The notes beneath the pieces are model-generated. The model did no database searches. It was not told the origin of the DNA and was given only the letters and a program-made list of their open reading frames with translations. From the NCBI GenBank assembly GCA_949751835.1, contig CATKHK010000038.1, forward strand, positions 1-64,000: a stretch of DNA of 64,000 bases, written 5' to 3'. Below, piece by piece: positions 20,747-33,132 of the stretch. The stretch is from Blepharisma japonicum (lineage: Eukaryota > Ciliophora > Heterotrichea > Heterotrichida > Blepharismidae). Positions within the stretch are counted from its first letter, which is position 1. Each line of letters opens with the position of its first letter. The position numbers were made by a program, and so were the translations under genes.

Positions 20747-23482
20747 TTAAAATTCACTATCCCAATTAGGCTTTGGAAGTTTCGGTTTTTTCCTTGTAAC
20801 TTCAACATGATCTCCTTTTTCATTTTTGGTTATTACCTCCATCAAATTCTTTTGAGATTTAAATGCATTATTCAGTTCGTTTTCTAGGGTTTTCTGTTTT
20901 GGAATATATGGAACTCTTTTTTGTTTTAATAATAACTGATCCTACATTATTGTTACCCAGTTGAAATTGCGAAACCATTTATGCTCTCTCAGTTTCTCAG
21001 TACTTCCTCCAGTTCTGATAGCTGGACTTTTACTGAGCAGCTGTTGTATCAGAGACTTCACATGACTGGTAGGGTCCAATGTATTAGGAAATTGCAGTCT
21101 GTGCTCTAATATTTTTTGATAGACTTCGTATGGCTCATCTTCTTCTTCTCCAAACGGAACAGATCCAAATATAAATTCATAAACCATAATCCCAAGACTC
21201 CACCAATCAACTAAGGCGGAATATCCACTACCTACAATGATTTCTGGTGCCATATAATGAGGAGTTCCAACAGTCGTATAAGTCCTTCCATGCACAAATT
21301 TCGCAGTCCCAAAATCAATCAGCTTCGGATATCCTTCTTCATCAATCATAACATTTTCTGGCTTTAAGTCTCTATATATGAGTTCTCTTTCATGCAAATG
21401 CTCTAAAATGCAGCACAAGCAAGCAGTGTAAAACTTAGAATCATTTTCATTTAAAAGCCCCATATTCCTCAAAACGTCAAAGAGATCTAGTCCTCTTACA
21501 TATTCCATTAAAAAATATAACCTTGTGTCATCCTTAAATGTTTTTACAAGCTTCACAACCATACAATGATCAAGATGAAGCATAATCCTCCTTTCTAGAA
21601 GAATATTTTCATATATTTCATAAGCTTGGATTTTTTCTCTTGAAACAGTTTTCAATGCATATAAAGTCCTTTTTGTTTTATGAGCAGCAAGATAGACACT
21701 ACCAAAATTTCCTTTCCCTAATAGTTTGACAGGCAAAAGTTCATTGAAAGAAATTGTGTCATCTTGAAGTTCTATTCTTTTCATTAGCTGGGAACGAATT
21801 CTTTCATCTACTATGTTCCAAAAATCGGTATAATTTAAGACCCAGCAAGCAACTGGGCCATTTGCGACAACAGTGGCACTTCTTTGAGTATCATGGAAAA
21901 GTAATGACCTTTCTCCAAAATAGTCATGCTTTCCGATCATTCTTATATTGACTCCATCAATAGCTACAGAGACTTTTCCTGATTTTATAATGTAAAAGGA
22001 ATGGCCTATGTCATTTTGACTGAAAATGACTTCTTGGTCAATAAATTGAATTTCTTTTAAAGCTTGGACAAGCTGGGCAAGTTTAGGCTGGGTGAGACCT
22101 CTTAATAGCTGGACTGTTTTCAAAATTTCCATAGCTTCATTATTCACTTGGACTTCACTCAACCTGCCTCCAGTGCACTTTTCAATTTCTTCTTTTGTAA
22201 TGTGAGCAACTACTGTATCAAGTTCAGCAATAAAATCAACAGCATAAGGCTCGTTCCCCTCTGAAAATAGATCATCGTCTCCAATACAATTAAAAATTTC
22301 GATAACACTTTTTGGACCTCTTATTGATCCTTTTGTGACCACCCATAAGTTATTACCTTTTAAAGTTTCTCTAGAAATCACTACTTCTCCTGGGTAAAAT
22401 GTTTTTACTCTCATATTGTCAAAGATCAATTCTTTTTGCTCTTTAGACAATCCTTTCAGTGTATTACTTTTTTCGACAGCAATTCTCAAGGTATTTCTAT
22501 ATAAGATTTGTTCTAAATTATTGCCAAGAACTTCAATCAATGCTTCTCTTCCAATAGATACAACTTTTACTTCATCAATTGCCACAATTGTGGCAGTTCT
22601 TTTCGTATTATAAAGTAAAGCTAGCTCTCCAAAATAGTCACCTTTAGTCATCTGCCTTATTTCTCTACCCTTTTCAGTACATGACACAATTCCTTGCTTT
22701 ATGATATAAAACAAATCCCCTTCATCTCCTTCTTTTACAATCTTTTGCCCATTATTCCACCACTGCGTTACAAGTGAAGTAAGTAAAGCGTCTTTTTGGT
22801 TAGGCATTAGGGCTTTAAATAAAGGTACACTGTCAATGAAAGTCTTGTTTTCTTCATGATTCAAAACATTAACTCGCTTTACAGCATTTTTGAACGTTAC
22901 TCTGTCAACTCCCCAAAGTGTGCATCTCTCTATTGTTCTTACAGTTCCTGACCTAGGCCTATCATCTAATAAAGCGAGTTCCCCAAATCCAACTCCAGGC
23001 TTTAATACGTCTTTCCGATGCCCATTTATTAGCAGCTCTACTCTCCCTGTGCAAAGTACATAGAAGCACTGCCCAGGGCTTCCTTGGCCAAAAATGACCT
23101 CTCTGGGGCCGATTTCATAAAATTTCATGTTTTCTACAACTAAATTCAAGCTTTCATTGTCTAAATTCTTTAGTATAAAGTGAGAGTTCAAGGTTTCTAA
23201 TATCATTTTTCGATCTAAAGGACTTTTTGGCTTGTCGGAAATAATTGCACTCAGTGCTTCTACATTGTCGTCAATGCTCCTTCTTGCATCAACTTTGGGA
23301 GCTTTATGTTTTATTTTCGCTGGTGAGTGCCTTGTGAATTTTCTTTCTTCGTCCAAAATTTTTAAATTTGTTGACTGCTGTGAGATTAGCTGCTTGGATT
23401 CATCTTTGTCATTAGAAGGATCAGCTGGGAGAATTTGAGGCTCGAAATCTTTTTTGCCAATTCGCATACAACTACTTCCCAT
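20747..23482 (-). CDS. cGMP-dependent protein kinase with four cNMP domains (two exons), 906 aa
   Basis: The start ATG 23482 gives MGSSCMR, a myristoylation-plus-palmitoylation signal. Four cyclic-nucleotide domains span about 105-575. PBC motifs are clear in the first (FGELALLDDRPRSGT), second (FGELALLYNTKRTAT) and fourth (FGERSLLFHDTQRSAT); the third is degenerate. The kinase domain (about 580-830) has LGKGNFGSVYLA, YRDLKPEN, DFGTAKF and GTPHYMAPE. A 15-nt intron at 20942-20956 joins the kinase to an AGC C-tail (NFNW|DQLLLKQKRVPYIPK) ending at TAA 20747. The layout matches apicomplexan and ciliate PKG, activated by cGMP at membranes. The partner cyclase gene lies 3.4 kb away. Confidence 0.93.
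20942..20956 (-). other. 15-nt intron, GTAACAATAATGTAG
   Basis: A phase-0 intron in the PKG gene. Retention would end the protein just after the kinase core at an in-frame TAG. Splicing adds the AGC-kinase C-terminal tail, about 66 residues, which this family needs for activity. Confidence 0.87.
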
Positions 23483-23766
23483 TTTATCAAATAAAAAATA
23501 ATTTTTCAAATCTTAATTTCAAGCTGAATAAAATTTCAAATACGAAATACAATTAAAATTAAAATTATATATATAGCTATAATTTGTTAATGAGATTATT
23601 TACTTTTAGTATTTAGAAATAAATTTATTAAATTTTAAAATTAAGTGATAATTCCCTGTTAATCAATAATATAACGCTCTCAATTTTCATTTATTATTAT
23701 TGGCTCTACTGTCTTTCTTACAATATCATTAATTAGCTAACATTAATAATAAATTAAAATATTATG

Positions 23767-26715
23767 CTATAGCTCCCAACTTTCATGACTCCACCATCTT
23801 ACACAAGATTTGCTGCCTACAGCCGCAACTAAGCAATATCCAAACTTTTCTAATGGCAAATATTTTAATTCATGTACACACTCTTTTTCTCCTTCATTCA
23901 AAGGTATTGCTAAAGATCCAATAAGTATAAGATCTTGTGGCAATAGCTTCTTATTTCCATCAGGCAATCTTTTAAGAGGATATAAATAAAGATAATCCCC
24001 TTTATGGTCTTCTTCAAACGCCACCTTAATCCAGACATTTTTAAAAGGGCCATCATTTCCATGAACAGCGCTAAATTTTACTTTAGGCTGCTCAGCATAA
24101 ATAAACAAAGGGAATTCATATGGCAAATTATCAATTTTTCCTCTTCTATTATTCCCTAAACTTCTCCATTCTATTGAGATCCTTTTATTCAACTCATTAA
24201 CTGTGACATTTTCAAACCTCTCTAAAAGCAAAGACATTTCATGAGTCTGCTCTGGAGGAATAATCACTTGCTGAGACTCAACTAACGAAGGATTCGTTAT
24301 TAAAGCTGAAATTTCTAAGTCATCTTTGCTTCTGTTAACTACTTTTACAATAAACTTGCAAAAAGAATGATCATTTATCCCTCTGTCCTTATCTCGATGC
24401 CCAAAGGAATTACCAATTTCTGACATTGAAGGGTTGACTTTATGCAGATCTTCCCACCAGGAGTATTCAAAAAGAGGCTCCATTCGGGATTCTAAAATCT
24501 CTACCCCAGCTATGACTTCCATAAATAATGAAACTGAGTCAGAAAGCCAGATTTTCCCTTCTGAATTGCTATATCTGATAGAAAACTTCACACTAGTTGA
24601 GTCTTTATAAGCATTTAGGGTAACCTGTAGCTGGGCTTGTGAGTTGCTTCGCAAGGTTTTTAAAGTTTCAAGCTGCTCTGTATCAAAAGTAGCAACTTCT
24701 GAAGGCTCGCAGTAAATTTTGAAATTCCCCAATGGCTCACTGCTGATATTTTTGACACTTAAGTTTATAGTGCGAAGCTCTGAAGATAGCATGACAACTT
24801 TATTTTGGTCCGCTTGGACCTTTAGCTCTGGTAGCCTCTGCATTACTTCTATTTCAATAGGATCTACTGGAATAGTGCAGTTTAAACCAAGCATCTGCAT
24901 ATGCACACCTACGATTTTCAAATTTCCTAATGTTTTTGGAACAATATAATACTCAAAACTCTCAGTGGAGTGTGCAGGAAGTGTATGTGAAGCTAATTAA
25001 ATATTACTTGGACAGCATTCAGCAGCGCCTTCTACTAGTAGTCGTGTATGATCTAAAGGAACATCAAAAGAAAGAGGATTATGCATGACAGCTCTTACAA
25101 TGTTAAGACAATCAGTGATCCAGTTCAATCCTTTATCAGGAAATGGGTTAAACAAAAAAGGGGAATCACCATTCTCTATATTGACTTCTAAAGAATACTT
25201 TTGTGGCTTCAAACTCATCAGCTGAACAAGTGGCCGGAACAAATGTTCTGAGGGAACATGGATGGCATCTTGTTCTATTTCTAGCTTTAGTTGTGTTTGC
25301 AATTCTGGAGTAAAAGAAGAGTGTAAAATAGCTAAAAGATCTCATGTATATCTGACTGTGCTTCCCTTATTAGCAGAGCTTGATACCTTTTTGGAAAGAG
25401 CTTTGAGATATTCTAATGTAAGTTTCTGTAAGTTTTTTCACCCCTGATACTGACCTCTTACTCAAGGCTTCATGTTTTCTCTTTGGTTGTGGATAGCTCA
25501 ATTAAATGAACTGTCTGCTTTCAATTTAGTGGTAGTTTCCTCCTCTTCGCCTTTTTTAATATGATAAGACTCAGCAGCGACGTCCATTAGCTTTAAGGCA
25601 TCTTGATAGTTCATATTATCATAGCATTTATGAGCTGCAAGTTTATAAAAAAATCCTGATTTCCGATGATAACCAAGAGATTGGCACAAGTCTCCTAATG
25701 ATTTAGCTACATAAATTCTGTCATACTGATCGATTCCATCTATTTCAGAGTCTAAAACTCGCGTCATAATTTCTATCCCTCTAAATTTTTGACCAGAGTT
25801 TATATAAAGTTTCGCCATTCTGTATTGGCATTCTATCGCTAGTTGCGAATTTTTGGCTTTTGTATAATTAAACTTAGCCTCTCCTAATTTTGATAAAATT
25901 GCTTCAAGATTTTGATATTGCCCCGAAGAAAGTATAAGTTCAGTCGCTGCTATCGATTCATAGGTTGCAGCTACCCAAAGCCAATCACTTGCTTTATTTT
26001 CTGCTTCTAATGCTTTTATATACTCTTCATTAGCTTCTATCAAACTTCCCAACAACAAGCACAGGTCACCAACTAATTTTATATACCTTCCATTCTTCTT
26101 TTTCTTAAGCTTTGCAAAGTCATTTTCATCAGGCAAATAAATACATTCCCTCACATGCATTTCTTCAGCCAACCTCCCAAATTCTGCTATTAGCATCCCT
26201 GTTAGGTCTAGCAGCACAATTTCAACGCTGGCGCACAATCTATCATGTGCAAGATTGGGGTGAAATAAAATTAAATTCTTAGCTTCTTGCTCATATTTAC
26301 TATCATCTTCATTAGGCTCAAAGCATAAAAGTCGCCATAGTCTGCAACTTGGTATGCTTCCAGCTGTTTTCGAGATAAAATAATAACTTGACATGATATC
26401 ACTTACATGCTCTCCGATTCCAAACACCACAAGAAAGTTCTTTCACAAATGAAGAGGATAGCCTGCTCCAATATCATTTTTCGTATGAAATTTATAGTTC
26501 ACGTATCCATCTGAATATGTGCTGCAAAAATTTGATGCAAGATCAGTCATTTCATTCGTAAAGTTTACAGATTCAAGAGATATTTTGGAATAAGTCGTCA
26601 AGATATCACAGTACATCTGCAATTTTTCATCAGGTAAGTTTTCGACTCCGATCAGAAGGACGTGGACTTTACAGATGTCTTCTAGCTCTTGATTAAAATT
26701 CATTAGATATTTCAT
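23767..26715 (-). CDS. TRAPPC9/Trs120 subunit (two exons), 977 aa
   Basis: The start is ATG 26715. The N-terminal half has TRAPPC9-style alpha solenoid (LVGDLCLLLGSLIEANEEYIKALE; a helix-rich block to about 400). The signature GQYQGWKNLQKLTLEY follows; the C-terminal half has beta-sandwich repeats (FLFNPFP, ELRTINLSVKNIS, FCKFIVKVVNRS). The protein is a TRAPPII subunit, part of the Rab11/Ypt31 exchange factor at the trans-Golgi. Five TGA codons are Trp, three of them within 15 codons around 25450-25500. A 15-nt intron at 24993-25007 joins CCP to TSHTLPAHSTESFEYYIVPK. Ends TAG. It is divergent from the guanylyl cyclase with 119 bp between. Confidence 0.88.
24993..25007 (-). other. 15-nt intron, GTAATATTTAATTAG
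   Basis: It splits codon A|CT (Thr) in TRAPPC9, removes a TAA stop and shifts the message back into the frame that reads the conserved HSTESFEYYIVPKTLG segment. Confidence 0.88.
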
Positions 26716-26834
26716 TTTATAAAATCGTCCTAATGAAAATGTATTTTTATTGAAATACTATAAAAGCTACATTTGGATTGGATAAATTAATAAACAATAA
26801 AGCTATCTATTTCTTAACTTTTAAAATCTATTTA

Positions 26835-29800
26835 ATGGTAGACGGAAGAAATAGAGATGCCACAGAATTTCGTGAAATTGCGTTAAATAGAGGCTGTAGC
26901 ACCAATACTAACATATTTCCGAACAATTTTATTACTACAGCTAAATACACCCCTCTAACGTTAATCCCTAAAAATCTCTTTGAGCAATTTCACAGAGTTG
27001 CCAACATCTGATTTTTAATTGTTTCGATTTTTCAAATTCTCCCTTTTGGCTTATCTCCAACCTCTTCTTGAGCGACAATAGCTCCACTTTCTCTAGTCCT
27101 TACAGTTACACTAATTAAAGATGCTTATCAAGACTACAGAAGGAGAAAAAGTGATAAAGACCTAAACAATCGTGAAGTAAGAATTTGAAAGGAAGCAAAA
27201 GAAGCCTTCGAGCCAGTCAAGTGAATGCAACTTGAAGTCGGGAGTTTGGTGTTGCTTGAGAGTGACTCACCAGTCCCAGCTGATATAGTCATTTTTGCTA
27301 CAAGTCATGAGGAACATATTTGCTATATTGAAACTTCAAATTTGGATGGAGAAACAAATTTAAAAATCAGAAATTCTTTGCCTGAAACTTCTACGATTTT
27401 TGAAGGAGAATTAGAAACTGCTATGAAAATGATATATAAACTTGATAATGCGAAGCTAAAAAGTGAGCATCCGAATAATCGCTTATATTCATTTGAAGGA
27501 AGTTTGATTTTGAAAGGACATCCAAAAGCTGTGCCAATCGATAATGGAAATATACTGCTAAGAGGAAGTACAGTTAAAAATAGCAAATGGGTTTTAGGGT
27601 GCACTGTTTTTACAGGGATTGATACCAAATTAATGATGAATTCCAAGATGCCTCCACATAAAAGAAGCAATGTAGAAAGAAGAGTAAATAGATACCTAAC
27701 CATTGTATTTACCATTTTACTAGTTATTTCTATGCTCTCTGCAAGTATTTCAGCTGCATATATTTTTGAGTATCCTGATAGAACCCGATTCTTTACAGGT
27801 AAAGACGATACATCAGCTGCTTACCTCAATTTCATTACCTTTTTGATCCTCTATAACAGTTTAGTCCCAATTTCTCTATATGTGACTATGGATGTTGTAA
27901 GGGTTATCCAAGCCAAATTCATCCAATGGGATTTAAGGATGTATTATGAGCCTATCGATCGTCCCGCAATAGCCAAAACTGGTGATCTTAACGAAGACCT
28001 CGGACAGATTGAATATATTTTTTCGGACAAAACAGGGACTTTAACTGAGAACCAGATGGAGTTCAAAATGTGCTCAATTAAAGGCAAAATTTACGGATCA
28101 ATGGAGCCAAGCAACACTGATAGAGAAGATATTTCTATCAACCCTCATCCACAGTTCAAATTCTATGACTCCACCTTTCTTGAAGATTTAAAAGGTTCTC
28201 GAAGTAAAGAAATCAGCGAATTTCTTGAGCTTTTATCCACATGCCATACTGTTATTCCTGATAAAGGAAAAGAAGGAGAACTCATATATCAAGCTGCATC
28301 TCCTGATGAAGAAGCCTTAGTTATTGCAGCACATGCGCTAGGATATTCTTTTTTCAAATCAAAACCTGGGTATCTTGCTGTAAAAATACATAATGAAGTG
28401 CATGAATATAAAGTGATAGGAGTTAATGAGTTCAATTCCAATAGAAAAAGAATGTCAGTTGTCATTGAATCGTTGACAGAGCCATCAAGGCCACCTGTCT
28501 TATATTGTAAAGGTGCTGATAATGTGATTTTGGAAAGAGCCAACGCTTCTGAAGCTGAAAAAAACGAATTGAATAAGCAGCTATATGACTACTCAGTACA
28601 AGGGTTGAGAACTCTTGTGCTTGCAAAAAGAGAGCTAACAAGGGCAGAGTCTCAAGATTTCGAAAGAAAATGGCATGCGGCGAAAAATGCTATGGCTGAC
28701 AGACAAAAAAGGCTTGATGAAGTTGCTGCAGAATTAGAAGTGAATATGGATATAATTGGAGCTACTGCAATAGAAGACAAAATTCAAGAAGGAGTCCCTG
28801 AAACGATTGCTGATTTAATGGAAGGGGGCGTCAAGGTGTGGGTTCTGACTGGAGATAAGCAAGAAACAGCTATAAATATCGGCTATTCCTGCAAAATGCT
28901 TAAACAGGAGATGGAAGTCATTATTATCAATGCCCATTCCCTTGAGTCCACAAAGTCTCAATTAAAAAAAGCTCTAATGAAAAGTGTCTACAAAGAAAAT
29001 GAGTCAAACCCAGCCCATTTTATCAGGGTGCAAGAAGATGAATTTGAAAAAGAAATCGACATAGAAAGCTTAAACCTAGGACTTGTTATTGACGGAGAAA
29101 CCCTTTTGCATGTATTTTCTGACATGCAAGCTATGAAGCATTTTGCTATGCTGTCTTGTTTATGCCATGCTGTCATTTGTTGTAGAGTTTCTCCTCTACA
29201 AAAGTCAGAGGTTGTTAAACTTGTCAAATGCAATTTTCAATTCCAGCCAATCACACTTGCTATTGGAGATGGGGCAAATGATGTCTCTATGATACAAGAA
29301 GCTCACGTAGGGATTGGGATATGTGGAAAAGAAGGGCTACAGGCTGTGAATTCGAGCGATTACGCAATCGCAAGGTTTAAATATTTGATACCTTTACTAT
29401 TTTTGCATGGAAGATGGAACTACATGAGAATTACTATGGTTATCCTTTATTCTTTTTATAAAAACTTTATATTGGTGCTACCGATGTTTTATTTCAGCTT
29501 TATGAATATGTACTCAGGAACAGCTCTCTATGATTCATATTTGCTTCTCTCATTCAATGTTGCTTTAACTTCTTTGCCGATAGTTATTGTAGGCTCGATT
29601 GATCGAGATTTAGAAGCTGATGATATGCTGATCAATCCAGCTCTTTATCAGGATGGAATCTATTCAAAACGATTCAATGCAAAGATTTTTATTAAATGAA
29701 CATTCAAGGCAATATTTCAGAGCATTATTATATACTTTCTCATAACCATGAACTCATTCAATATCATATCAAGTGATGGTGATGCTGAATCCTACAATTT

Positions 29801-32800
29801 GATGGGAACCGTCTATTTCTACTCAATAGTTCTAACAGTTTCCTTCATGATTCTAATAAAAACAAATAACTGGACATTCCTCTTCATCATTGTGCTAGTC
29901 TTAAGTGTGCTTGCTTTCTTTCCATTTCTCTTATTTTATGATTATGCAAAGTTTCCCACAAATGAATTAACTGGAGTGACCTTCAGGCTGTTTTCTGAAC
30001 TTCCTAGCTTTTTGAGTTGAACTTTGATTCCACCTTTCTGCTTTATCATCATTGTGGTAAAAGATTTTATTTACGCACTATGGTTTCCTTCAGAGATCGA
30101 TCATATTAGGTCACAAAAAAGTGGCAAAGTCCATCCTGAAATGATATATGAACAGCAAGAAGAAGAAGCTAAACAATTAATCGTCTCAAGAGCTTCAAAG
30201 TATAGATCGAAGCTCTCTGATGTTTTTAATCCCAAAGGAATCAAATTGAAGCATGATGAGGAAGAAGAAGCTCCAAAAAATGATTATTCGTTGAAAACAC
30301 TGACATTGCAGTTTTATAACGTTTATATGGAAAAAAGCTTCAGTAGATATACAACTGAAAAGATTATGAAGTTTATTAGGAGAATTTTCATTATATTGTT
30401 TATATTGAATTTAATATGAACTATATCTGATATTTCGCAAGGGTCAACAGACAGTATGATTGCAATAAGAACTGGCGTTGTGATAGTGTTCTTTGGATTT
30501 ATTATATTTGTGCATACAAAATTATTTGTTAAATATTATGAGCCAGTTGTGCTTATAGTTCTAGTAGTTGGCCTCGTTATAAAAGTAAGTCTTGAAATGA
30601 TAAATCAAAATGATGGATCAATGACAACAGCTCTGGTGCCAATCTTAACTTTTGTATTATTTAGTGTCAGTACTTATAAAGTATTTTTAATCAACATCCT
30701 ATTTTTGGCCATATATCTTATAAGAGTACTTGTCCATTATGCCACTGACTTAGACGCAGTTAGCATGGAAATAATTGCAATGAATTATATTGTTCTTTTA
30801 TCAGGCATCACTGTTATCAGTGCTTTTGTAGGCTATGCCTTAGAAAAATCAAGAAGAACCAATTATATTCTCCGCAAAAAACTTGAACATCAATTCCAAA
30901 AAGGCCAAGAAATATTAGGAAATCTGCTTCCAAGATTTGTTAAGGACAGAGTCAAGCAGGGAGTTAGATACATCGCAGAAGATCAAGGAATTGTCACATT
31001 ATTATTTTGCGATATTTATGATTTCGATAAAATCTGTGTCACGCATACACCAAATGAGCTTCTTGATTTATTGGACAAATTTTTCGCTATTTTGGATGGT
31101 CTATGTGACAAGCACGGAGTAACAAAAATAGAAACAGTCAATAAAACTTATCTTGTTTGTGGGGGACTTAAAGATAGTGAGGAAAATCTGTCGTCTGAGT
31201 TATTGGCTAAAAATCACGCTCAAAGGGTTTTGGAACTTGCTATGAATATCCTTAAAAAAATAGAGCCAGTCTACTTAAAGAATGGTGACAAGTTTCAAGT
31301 AAAGATGGGCATTAATAGTGGCCCAATCATCGCTGGTGTTGTCGGTGATCATAAACCTCAATTTTCTTTAATTGGCGATACAATTAACACTGCTAGCAGG
31401 ATGTGCTCAACTTTAAAAGAGCCATGCCAAATCCAAATCTCTTCTGAAACATATGAATTTGTAAAGGGCCAACCATATAATTTCAAGCCAAGCAAAGTAG
31501 AGGCAAAAGGGAAAGGCTGGCTTGACACATATGTGCTAAAAGCACAAGAAGCCAAAAAGAAAAATCGCAGAGTTACTACTTTTGAGGAAATGGGCCCAAC
31601 TCAATTTCAGCCGCAAGAACAGCAGCAACAACAGCAGCAGCAGGAGCCTCTTCCAGAGAAGAACAGTTTAAATGTTTCTGTACTTCCTTTGCTGCCATCT
31701 GAAGCAGAAAGCTATGCAGTAAATGAGACAAGCACAGTGTTCGATATCGATAAACTTCAATACGAAAGCTTCGACAGCGATGAAGACTATGCAGGATTGG
31801 CAGGACCTGTCCAATGACTTACCTGCAGCTTTAAAGAAATGGCAATGCAGCATGAATATAGGATTACGACATTGAAAGTAGAAATGGCTACAATGAGGTG
31901 GGGATTATGGATGACAATCATTATTTATGCAATCATTTTAGCAAATTTCATTGTAGGGTTTGAATTAACCAGCAATTTTGGGAATGGTGTGCAAATTGGT
32001 CTAAGAGCAGCATGCTTAGCTGCAATGATTGGCCTAGCTATAGTTTTGAAAAATGTCTACCAAAACCAAATGTTCCCTTGGGCTGTAATGGTTATTTACA
32101 TTTCATGTAGCTATGTTAGTGTTCTTTCCATCTCAAGAATTGGATCTGATTTCTTTTATATTATCGTATTAGAAGAAATGTATACAAATGTTGTTATCAA
32201 CCACATATCTGGACTTCCTTTTGGTCATATTTTGATAGCTTCATTTTGCAATTTTATTCACTGAATAACAGCTGTTATTTTGGATCCGGATGATTATTCG
32301 AAATCTATAGAAGCCACTTTCTTTATATTTATTTTCACTTTTATTAATGCAGCAGCAAGCTATATGAGAGAATATAATGATAGAAAAAATTATAACCTTA
32401 GTAGAATGGCTCAAAGAGACATTCAAAATACCGAGAAACTACTAAGCCAGATGATGCCTCCATCAGTTGTGAAAAATCTTCATAATAACGTGACAACAAC
32501 AGATAAATATGCAGACGTTACTATGATTTATGCAGATATTGTTGGATTTACTGCTTTTTCTTCAAATAAAAAACCAATTGAAGTTGTTAGTATGCTTTCT
32601 AAGCTCTTTTCTAATTTTGATCATTTATGCATGAAAAATAACGTTTATAAGGTTCATACAATAGGCGATTGCTACGTTGTCCTCAGCTTTAGTGACAGTG
32701 GGGAGGATGGATATACGAGAAATATAGCTAGAGAAGTCACTAATATGATAAATATGGCACTGGATATGATAAAATGCATCAAAAGAATTAATAGAGACAA

Positions 32801-33101
32801 AAATATGAGCTTAAATATGAGAATCGGGCTTCACACAGGCGAGGTAACTGCAGGAATTACTGGGACAAATATTGTAAGATATGATATTTATGGCCCAGAT
32901 GTGGATATTGCTAATAAAATGGAAAGCAATGGCCAAGCTGGAAAAATAAACGTCAGTGAAGTCACAAAAGCACTTTTAGAAGTGCATTGCCCAGGCAGAT
33001 TTGACTACGTCTTCAATAAAGTTGTCACTCATCAGCCAGTGAATCGATCACTGGATTCTTACTTTGTGAGGGCAAAACTTACTGATGATTTAGAATTTTA
33101 A
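26835..33101 (+). CDS. P4-ATPase/guanylyl cyclase fusion, 2088 aa
   Basis: The N-terminal half is a P4 lipid-flippase: [20 protein letters not shown] (about 170), phosphorylation site DKTGTLT (D398), [15 protein letters not shown] and [16 protein letters not shown] (about 810), then membrane helices. The C-terminal half has two six-helix-style bundles, each followed by a class III cyclase domain (about 1383-1575 and 1892-2080). This is the ciliate/apicomplexan GC layout. C1 keeps the guanine-selecting Glu (KIETV) and N...R (NTASR) but has lost a metal Asp (NK for GD); C2 has both metal Asps (ADIVGF, GDCYVV) but D and K for the catalytic N and R. The halves therefore complement. Nine TGA codons are Trp; a polyQ run lies near 31610-31640. 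No intron seen. Confidence 0.95.
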
Positions 33102-33132
33102 ATATTTTGTTTTAATCCAATTATTTTTATAA

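Noticed and set aside
31610-31640. CAG/CAA repeat as a microsatellite or mobile-element trace
   Set aside because: It is in frame within the guanylyl cyclase, encoding a short polyGln linker after C1.
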